Shown here: one piece after another, positions 54,577 through 64,000 of the stretch | How positions within the stretch are numbered: position 1 is the stretch's first letter | Layout: every line of letters starts with the position of its first letter | NCBI RefSeq assembly: GCF_000189635.1 | Contig: NW_002476202.1 | Span: 186,001 to 250,000 of the forward strand | Origin: Tetrahymena thermophila SB210 | Taxonomy: Eukaryota; Ciliophora; Oligohymenophorea; Hymenostomatida; Tetrahymenidae | Direction of reading: 5' to 3' | Length of the DNA: 64,000 nt | Notes under the pieces: model-generated | What the model was told of the DNA's origin: nothing | What the model saw: only the letters and a program-made list of their open reading frames with translations | Database searches by the model: none | Translations under genes and position numbers: made by a program

Positions 54577-55142
54577 TTTTAAAAAGTAGAATCTGGCAAA
54601 TTTTTATTCTTTTTCAATTAATTATTCTTCTAAGCTATTACTTCTTTCTTGTTTTTGTTATAATATTTACTTAAATTTAAATAACGAATATATAATGAAT
54701 TAATTTTCATTATAAATTTTGAAGCTTTAGAAACTATTAAAAAGCAAATGATTTAGGTACTAAAAGTTTTAAAAATATTGAATGGTCTTCAATTTCAATT
54801 TTACCAATCTAAGTTTTAAAAAATTTTTTTTAATTTTCTGAATTCATTTTAAAAAATGATTAATAGATCATTTATTTTTTAATGAATTATAAATAGAAAT
54901 ATTTTATGAAGTGAAATTATTTGTTTAAGAATTTGCTCTCATTGTTAGCAAAAATTTAATTTTACTAAATATGTTATGAAGAACATATATTTTCTAATTT
55001 CTATTGATATAAAAGTTGATAAACTAGATAATAATAAAATTTAGTATACACATTTTAAAACTTAATTTTTCAAGAAAATCTAATTTATTTAATAATAATC
55101 TTTGATTAAATTTCTTAATCTTATAAATAGATTTGAAAAAAT
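54577..55142. other. Upstream region of paralog A
   Basis: This is the presumed promoter of the giant gene. It is AT-rich, and I see no gene or recognisable element apart from A/T tracts. Confidence 0.5.
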
Positions 55143-55260
55143 CTTAACAAATTTATTCATATAAGGTTCAATAAAATGCTTGATTAGTAGCTATCTTTAA
55201 TAATTACAATTTAAAAAATAATTTTATAAATATTCTGAAACACCATTATCTTTTGATTAC
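55143..55260 (-). pseudogene. Decayed fragment of the giant beta-helix gene family
   Basis: This spacer segment matches the coding strand of the beta-helix region of paralog B at about 60074-60190, in the same orientation. Shared blocks include AAGGTTCAATAA, CTATCTTTAAT, AAAAATAATTTTA and AATATTCTGAAA, in the same order and at nearly the same spacing. The equivalent part of paralog A (about 48820-48950) is less similar. No flanking parts of the gene are recognisable. It is best read as a leftover of a third copy or of an unequal exchange between the tandem genes. Confidence 0.7.
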
Positions 55261-56704
55261 CTATTACTCCACATCAAAATAAATAAAATACTTTTGATAG
55301 GTATTTTTATCTATCTGAGTTGTTATTTTATTTTTTTTGTTTAAAGCTATATCTTCAATTACTATAAATTTTCATTTTTTTTTCAAAACTATTATTTGCT
55401 TCTTTATTATTTATTAACTAATTAATGTTAATCCTTGGTTGTTTACAGCTGCAAATAGGGCATTTTCTTCTTTTATTTTTAAGTTTATTTATTTTAATTA
55501 AGCAATTATTGTTTCTAAATTATTTCCTATTATAAATTATTTATTTTAATTTATAATTTTTATATCCTACTTCTTTAATTTTTTAATTTTTTATGAGTAA
55601 TTATCTGATTTAACAATATTTTATGTTTATCAATAACTATCTTTCTTAACATTTTCTTTTGAGTGATCTTTCTTTTATATATATATATATAAATAGTACC
55701 CTAAGGTACTACCTTTTTCAAGGCTACATACACGAATGTTAACTATTAGTAGAATTTTTTCAGAAATGTGTAAAAAAAACTTGAGAAAAGTCATTAAATA
55801 CTATCAAAATTTGTTAATATAACAAAGTGATAAAAACAATTAAAATACAGAATGAACAAAATTAGTTTAAACTCATATAAATTAAATGAAATATTGCAAT
55901 ATGCATCAACACAGTTAAAGATATTTTAATTTCAGGATGAGCAATATTTTAGGTGTTTTTTCAAAAAATTATTATAACTATAATCTAGATTATTTTAATT
56001 AAGTTAATCTTTTTAAAACTGCAAGGTACTTCTTCTATCTTAGTAAAATTTTATATTTTTCTTTTGTATAAAAATAAAAAAAAATGCTCACTTCTTCTCA
56101 AGCTCAATTTTGGAAGGGTTTTTCATATTAATCTTCTAAGTCTAACCTGTAATACAGCTTCCTTAAATCTATTAATTAAGATTATTGATAGATTTTAATA
56201 TTATTCTTTTTTATAAGGATAAATAGGAAACTTTTATTATAAATTTTCTTTTTTAGAAAAAAATCTCTATTATGATAAAAGTATTTGTATTACTGAATTA
56301 CACAACTTCTTATTATTTTATTTCAAAATATTAAAATTTGCATACAACAAAATAAAATTCCATTGCTTTTTATATTTCTTCATTCAAAACTAATCATTCT
56401 TCAATTGAAAAAGAGGATTAATACAAATACGAAGATATTATCGGTTATTTACTATTCCTTATATCATTTTAATTTACTAAAGGACTATAACCTTAAAATT
56501 ATTATTCTTGTAGGAAATATTTATAGTGTTTAATAATTAGAAAAAATTGCTTTGACATTTTTCCTAACTGAAAAAAAATTTAAGTAAAACTACAGAATTG
56601 GAATTACTCTATAAATTTTGTATTCTAAAAAGTTACATAATTAATGTTAAAAAGAAACAAATAAAACAAATGAAAGAATTATTTTAATATACACTCACAC
56701 TAAA
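55261..56704. other. Spacer between tandem paralogs with possible further relics
   Basis: This is an AT-rich spacer with a (TA)n run at about 55675-55692. Two short stretches are less AT-rich and protein-like. On the minus strand at about 56092-56180 a frame ends with QKINMKNPSKIELEKK and TGA after a plausible AG acceptor. On the plus strand at about 56400-56490 there is EDQYKYEDIIGYLLFLISF. Neither has a start, a partner exon or a recognised family, so I do not call genes here. Confidence 0.4.
55675..55692. repeat. (TA)n dinucleotide run
   Basis: Simple alternating T and A in the spacer between the two giant genes. It is a simple repeat with no inferred function. Confidence 0.8.
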
Positions 56705-59700
56705 TCACTAAAATACATTTTTTGAATTACATCTTGTTATGCCACTTGAATAAATTATATTAGGTATTTCTTATTCTTCTATATTTTAATTTGAAAATAT
56801 GTTTTTTCTGTATTTTTTTAAATCAAAATTAGGGTTAGATACTTTTTTAAAGAATTTATTTTATATCTATGAATCCTAATTTTCTTTTTTATTCATAGAT
56901 ATTTTTTCATCTAATACGTCTTAATCTCTGAAAGTTAAAATAAATCTAGAGTTTTTGCTAATAGGTGCTTCTATTTATGGAGATTACTTTGGAGATTGTT
57001 AAGAATATGTCTAAGTAAGCATTTTAAAACTTTATTAAATCTAATCCTAAGTAATTAGTTCTAATTTTTAAAAATAAAAATATAAGTAAATTAATAAAAC
57101 TTGAATGTTAAATTTTATTAGTTAATTAGAATAATTGTTTTACATCTTTAAGAACTGTAAAATTTTTCTCTCTTCTATGAAAAATTCTATAAATATTCAA
57201 TTTAATTTATAAATAGCTATTTTCTAATATAATCTAAATTTATGTAAATCTTTCTCCACAAAAACAATGCTCTAAAACTATTGTCTCTATTTTTGAAATA
57301 TTTTTTAAATACCCGATTACCAAGTATACATACCAATAAGCTGTTTAAGTATTTATTATTAGCAGAAACTACTTTCATTTTTAGAATAATTAGAAGTAAG
57401 AAAATAGTTAGTAAGATGTGAAAAACGAATATTGATAACTATATTCGAGGATAGTTTAATGATTAAGATATTTACTAAAGCAGGAACATTATAAGGATAG
57501 TTACAAAACTATACAATTCATAAAGGTTATTATATCTATTCAAAAATGGTTGATGTTGCCTAATGAGAGATATATACACACTTATCACTACTATATTTAG
57601 AGTTTACTAAATACTGTTAATTTAATTCAACAAATTTGTAATTAATACAATACAAATTTTAGTGTAGATTCTTAAGAACTCCCAATAAAAGAATTTATTT
57701 TTATATTCCATATAAAAATATCCATATTTTAAATTTATTGTGCAATAATTTAAATTTTTTGCTTTTTTATAATCCCTAAAAAATCTTATAAAAATATAAA
57801 TAGGAAATAAAGACCAAAAAAGCAATTGAGGAAGTAAGGAATACATCTTAAGATGCTAATATGATTCATCATTGCAAAGAAGTGTTAGGTTTGTTGTTAC
57901 ATATTATTTATTTCCTATTTATCTACAAGATAGGGAACTAACAAAAAATGCTATACTATTAGGCTAAAAGAAAAAGAAAGTTGTAAAGCTCAAGACATAT
58001 TTGTAGAACTTATTTATTTTCTACTTATAGAAATAATTAGCAATAATGAAGAAGAATTAAAGTAAAAAAAAAACAAATAAAGGTAATAAAAGGTAAATAT
58101 AAGACCTTATCACTAAATCATTTTGACTGTTTATAGATGATCCAACATACTTGTAAAGGCATTATCCATTTAAAACAACACTAGTTACTGGAGAGCCTGT
58201 ATATAAAGGAATTATATTTAATGTACTTGGTATCAATTAGTAATTAAGATTTATTAAGACTGCTGATATTTAAAAATAGTTTACTAAAGTTTTTATTACA
58301 AAATTAGATTAGTCTAAAACACAACTATTAGAAAAAGGCACAGTTTTTAGTAATCTTAAGTATGTCAGTGTACATGTATAAACATATTATTTGATAAAAA
58401 TAACAGTTGATAAGCTTAAATATACTGCTAAAAGGGATAGAAGTAATATTACAAAGAACAGCTATAAAATATCTGAGCTACATTTACTACATTCTATTGT
58501 TGACATACTCTAAGAATATGTATTTCCTTTGAATACAACTCCAAAATAGTCACATGTTTCACAAAGAGGTCCAATATGGCCTTCCATACATCCATTTTAT
58601 TTGGTAGGATCACATATATCTGGGTTTATCAAATTGCATTAAAATATTGCATCAGTTTGATTGTTTTCCCTCCAATATCCTTACTAAAGGATTATTATGT
58701 CTGAATAACAGCTTTCTGAACCTTCAGGGCACTTTTTACACATATAATTGCTTATATTTTGCTATAATTTATCATAAATAGTAATATTTGTTGCATCTAT
58801 TGGATCTAAAAGAGAGTATGTTTAATTACTACACTATACACAATTTACTATATTTTTTGAGACTTAATAATAATATTCACCTTTTTTGCAATTTCTAAAA
58901 TTTGATGTTATATTTAAAGTAATATTTTATGACCAATCATTTACCTTAATTTAAAGAAAAGTAGAAGTTATCTGATACAAAGGGAAACCAGAAATTTAGA
59001 GATTATCAAATAAAAAGCTATTTGAAATTTGATCATAACTATGTAAATTCGATATACTATCTCCTTTTATTTCTATGGTATCTTTAGTAGAATTTGATAA
59101 TATTTCAAAACTATATTTCTATAATTCTTGGATTAAAGTTGAAGGATAAAAGTTGCTCATAAATGATTATTTATTAATTATAACACTTTAGTTGTACTAA
59201 TCTTACAGCTATAGAAAGAGTTTAATACTTCCTCCGCTCTATATGTTTTAGAGAATTAGATTATCCTAATCTATGTTAAATAATTACCCTGTATAAATCA
59301 GTGATTTCTTATTAAAATCATTTCCTTAATAAATTAAATACTAATAAGGATAAGTCCCAATATCATGTCCATAAATTTATCCTAAATTACTATCAAATTA
59401 TGCCTAAATTGTTTTAAAACTGTATAGGTATCTCTAATACATTTACTAACTATACAAAATTCTCATAGCTCCACCAATTTAAGCTACATTATTTTTAAAT
59501 TTTGTATTTTGATCAATTGTAATGTTGCTAGTATCTAATAAATAAAGAGATCCACCACTAGCCGAAGCTACATTTTTAAAAAAACTAGATTTTTACATTA
59601 TAAAATTTTAGTTATTTAAAAGTTAAATACATGAACCCTCAATACCAATATTATTATTAAATTAGCTATTATTTATCTCAATTAAATCAGAATTATTAAT

Positions 59701-62700
59701 TATTATATTTCCATAATTATTATTGTAGTCCAGGCTATCTATCTAAATATTGGAGCTTGAAATAGATAATAAATTATATTAAATGTCTTTATTTAACTAT
59801 GTTGGAAATATATTGTCATTAATTTTTGATTATTTTATAAATATTTTATCCAAAACAAGAGTCATAGTATATTAATTGGTAGTATACTATCTATTTGATT
59901 TAATTAAGCACAAATCATTATTATAATAAGCATTAAAATTTATAATCTAGCTCAATACTATTCCTTGCAAATTTATTAAATAGAATTGATTTGATTATTA
60001 TAATTATCTATTTGATTTTTAGTTTTGTTATTCTTAAATATTTTTGCAGTTTATGATTGTAAAGTTTTATATTTTTAACAAACTTATTTATACAAGGTTC
60101 AATAATGTGTTTGATAAATAACTATCTTTAATGATGATATTTTAAAAAATAATTTTACCAATATTCTGAAATATCATTAGCTCTTAATTCCCTATTTATT
60201 ATGTTAAATTTGTAATAAATAGATTTTCAATTAATATGTATGAAATATTTTAAAATTGAAATAGTTATTATTATTATTATTAACTCAAAACACTACTTTA
60301 ATTTGAAATTAAAGAGATAGAACTTATATTCATATTTATAATTTATATTTGTTTAACATTTTAAAATATTAAAGATGTCCCTTAGATTATGTTCTAATCT
60401 TAAATATTGCAATTCTAAAAAATAATACTCTATGATTATTATGAAAATGTATATTAAGCGCTTTAGTTTAAAAATATCATATTGAAATTATTAATACTAG
60501 CATTAGATTAAATATTCCTAAATGAATTTTAAGTTAGAAACAATTGATTTTCTTAAACATTTTAAGGACTTAAGATGAATTGTATATTTTGTTTTGAAAG
60601 AAAAGATAAATTATTTATTTTTCTATCTACTAAAACAGAAAAGTAGTAATTTGTTGGCTACGAATTTTAAAAGCTGTAAATATTATTAAATTAAGCCTAT
60701 ATCTACTAATCAGAACTGTATTGCATCTCATATTAGCAAACTTATTAATTATTAGTATTATTTATAGAATTATTTATTGATTATTATAAATAATCTAAAC
60801 TAATTATTTCCTCAAATACTCCAAATTAATGTAAAATTAGTATTTGTAATTATGAATTTCTATTTATATTAAATGAGGCTAACTTCGGATAAGAAAATTT
60901 AACTTAATTGATAGAATTTATAAAACCACTTGTTTCATTTAATAAAATAATTTCTAGTTACTAAAGATAGATGATTAGTAAGATATCATCAGTAATTGGA
61001 ATAATATTAGTTATTTGATATTAATTACTTCTTCTGATAAAATTTAAATATTAAAGCTATTAATTATATATATTTAACTAGAATTAGCAATACATAATAA
61101 TAAATTTCTTTGTTTTTGCAACATATTTAAATTAAACGTCTGGGAAAGCTAAATATTTAATCAGACTATTATCACTTAATTTATAAGCTCCTAGCTTATT
61201 TTCAGAAATAATACTTATAAAGTATCTATCATTTGGTTAATCAACTTCAAAATACTAGATTTGATTAACTTTTAAATCATTTTGAGCATTAATGTTTTGC
61301 AAAATGTCATTATTTATTTATAAATCTTATTTCTAAAAAGTTGTTATATCTAGATTAATCAATTTTCCAGTTTTTGTTATCAAAATAATTTATTCTTAAG
61401 TGTATTTTGCTATTTTAGAAATAATATCATTCAGACCTAGATTTTAGTTAATCATAAACTATTTCTGAAGTAAATCTATTCTCAAAACAGATCCTGTACT
61501 AAGAGATAAAAATAAAAAATAAGATCCATTTGCTGTTGTCAAATTAAGCTTAGATGTTATTAATGAGTTTGCAGGTAATTAGATTTATTATAAAATTTAA
61601 TTATTTATAAAATCAAAATCAATTAAATAATTATTAATAGTTTAGATCAATATAACATTTTAATCAATAAATAAATATTATCTCAAACTAATATTTATTT
61701 AATATGAGGGTTATTATAAGCTTAAATTTTAATAGACTTTTATTTAATTCTTAGTACTTATTGTATAGATTGCTGTATTATTATATATGAAATTTCTCAT
61801 GTCTATGATATCTTATTACTATTAATCTAGAAATTTAACGATTTAATTTTAATATAAAAATATATTATTATTTTAATCGCAATAAATTAATTGTTTATTA
61901 TTTTGCTCATTTAAAATGGAAAAAAAATATTTATAGTTCGATTAAATCATTTTTTTTCCAGTTTTAATAAGTAGGTTATAGTAGGCAATCCAAACTGTAT
62001 TTTAGTTAAATATATACATCTAATTTGTCCTAAAATCAACGAAAAAGCCGATAGGAGTACTTATTAATTGCTGCTCAAATTCATAAATTCCTATTACATT
62101 GAACACATACAGCTAGGACCCATAAAGAGTGTAATAGAAATTTCCATATGTGTCTGCAAATATAAATGCACTGTTTGCTGAGTCATAGAATATATTTATA
62201 AGAGTACCAATACCTAATTCTGGAAAAGTGCTTACTACACTTCCTGTGGATTACAAGGTATCTAGGCTATAGAATTTTACTTATCCGTATCTTATCTCAT
62301 TAGTGATATAAGCTAAAGTATTTATTTCAGAAAAATAATAACCTTTAACCAAAGTGGCTCCTGGCGGTTAAAAGCTAGTAACTAAGATAAGATTTTATCT
62401 CGAGAAAATAAATGCTCCTTTTTAATAGTATATATAAAAAAAATAAGAATTACTAAAGGTATATATATATATAAACATTTTTAAAAAATTGTATTTTAAA
62501 ATATATAAATTTTATTTAAGTTACCTAGTGATGTGAATGCTATAACATGCTATGTAGTCATAATTATCTATGATATATTTGATTATATAGAACTTATTCT
62601 TGAGATATAATTACCATCAAAACTATAGACTTCTATATTATTAGAATAAACTAAAATATTTTAATATCGCTCATCCCCTATCATGCTAAAAGTTTAAAAT

Positions 62701-64000
62701 GTAGAGATTTATATTATTTAAACTATTTAAAACTATTATTATTTATTATAAATGACTATCTAGTTAGAATTCATCTAACATATAGTAACAATACTTTAGA
62801 ATAAGCAAGCTTAAAATTTTTGTTAATTAGGTTGTGATAAAATTTTATACTCAATTAAATCTAAGGTATATTATAGAAGTGCGTTTCCATATACTAAAAT
62901 AGTATTTAATTAATAATCATAAGCACAACCATTGATATATGTTAATTAAGAGTTTTAGTTGCTAGTTGATATTTAATAAGCTTTTTAAGTATCTTCGTTT
63001 TTTAAAATAAGCAATTGATTTGAAAAAGCCAAAACTAAATTTGGGGATTAATAAACTATAATTTGTTAAATTTTATTATTAGAAGTTATGTTTTATTGAG
63101 AATTCACAAAGTCTAATCTGTAATAATACTACTAGGTATGTAAATTATAAGTGAAAATATAATAGCTAGAAACATAGTAAATCAATCCAATATTAAAATT
63201 TTATGAAATAGACTGTAAAGAATCACCTTAAACTAAATTAGGCATTTAATATATTTATTAAATATAGCTATTTTTATTTTCTGGAATTACTATTAATGAT
63301 CCCGTTGTTGAACCCATTATATAAACTGTTTTCTATTTATTTGTTACAACATTAGAAATTTTATCATTTGGAGTTGATATTTTCTTTGCTCTCTGTAATG
63401 CTTAAGTTTGTGTATAAAATCTACCTTCTCCAATAGTAGAAGTGGGACTTTATGGTTGGGTACTAATTATTTTAACAAATGGATATTGTTGCTAATAAAC
63501 AGCAACATTTAACATCTGAGATCCTATTATTAAATCGTAATAATGGGTGAACTAAATAGTTGTATTCAGAGTTATGCTAGAAGTATAGTAAGGATAACCT
63601 TAATTGTATAGAGGAGCATACATTAAGACATAATATGTTTTGTCATCGTACTTATATATGTGCATAATTTGATTTCCAATAAATTAATAAGGTTGGTATA
63701 ATATTTTCAAATCTTAATCAAATATAAAAAGTTGGTTTTGTAAATTACTAAACATTAACAAAGAACCTTTTTAAATAAATAAATAATTTTAATATAAATT
63801 TTTGAATAAAAATAAAAATTTACCTGCGCTTGTAGATAAATTGAACAAAAAGCTATAAACTAATGACTTTATGCCTAACTGTACTATTTAAGATATTTTA
63901 AATTATTGAAGATTTGGATCAAAATCTTAGAATATCATATTGTAATTTGAATCCATCAAATATACTCTCATCTATTGTGAAATATATGAATATTTTACTG
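56705..64000 (-). CDS. Giant secreted-and-membrane protein with GGAI/FxxN beta-helix repeats (paralog B), 5' end outside the window
   Basis: This is the tandem paralog of the gene to its left, cut by the right edge. Exons in the window are 64000-63824, 63766-62525, 62417-57144 and 57060-56705 (TGA), 2,349 codons plus two bases. Intron positions and phases match paralog A. The second exon is 1,242 nt in both genes, and the third is 5,274 against 5,286 nt. Shared marks are SAGSLLMFSNL at the second exon, GGSLYLLDTSNITI, FKNN and GGAMRI in the beta-helix, a GPLCETC Cys-rich segment, a FWSLFPIY membrane span, and LFLWRKIYIN at the start of the cytoplasmic tail. The tail after the last intron has diverged strongly from A (no evident match), while the membrane part is close. 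I scanned the third exon for in-frame TGA and found none. Confidence 0.9.

Noticed and set aside
1-64000. Search for transposase, reverse transcriptase, capsid-type genes, terminal repeats, CRISPR arrays, rRNA and telomere repeats
   Set aside because: No motif or repeat structure of these kinds was seen. Weak or very decayed copies could still be missed by eye.

Overview
The window reads as macronuclear-type ciliate DNA, most likely Tetrahymena. It is extremely AT-rich. Long proteins can only be read if TAA and TAG are glutamine and TGA is the sole stop. Introns are GT-AG, mostly 50-200 nt and very AT-rich, which is longer than the roughly 20-30 nt introns of Paramecium. No rRNA, tRNA, transposon, telomere repeat or CRISPR array was recognised. 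All reading was by eye. Exon sums were checked for frame: each complete model is a whole number of codons, and the one in-frame exception is flagged.

Layout, left to right: (1) + 1-4537, 3' part of an ABCA-type ABC transporter, cut by the window edge. (2) - 5399-10153, a 1,585-codon Q/N-rich protein with one in-frame TGA at codon 167. (3) + 11899-17812, a large cyclic-nucleotide-binding protein. (4) - 18101-21818, a membrane protein with a leucine-rich-repeat C-terminus encoded by many small phase-2 exons. (5) + 23115-24260, a membrane RING-H2 protein. (6) + 26650-29313, a Q/N-rich protein of unknown function. (7) + 30457-31320, a BAX-inhibitor-1/TMBIM family protein. (8) - 31956-34181, a polytopic membrane protein of unknown function. 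(9) - 34811-38253, a long coiled-coil protein. (10) - 39465-44138, a large low-complexity protein with a four-Cys zinc module and a coiled coil. (11) - 45443-54576 and (12) - 56705-64000 (cut by the right edge) are tandem giant paralogs: secreted N-terminus, repeat region, GGAI/FxxN beta-helix repeats, Cys-rich segment, multi-span membrane region and cytoplasmic tail.

The genes do not form an operon or an obvious pathway. They are individually promoted nuclear genes, many of them membrane or signalling proteins (cNMP binding, ubiquitin ligase-like, scramblase-like/LRR, transporter). The clearest evolutionary unit is the right-hand tandem pair, with a decayed fragment of the same family in the spacer between the copies. 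The spacers are AT-rich, and I see no confident promoter or terminator motifs in them.
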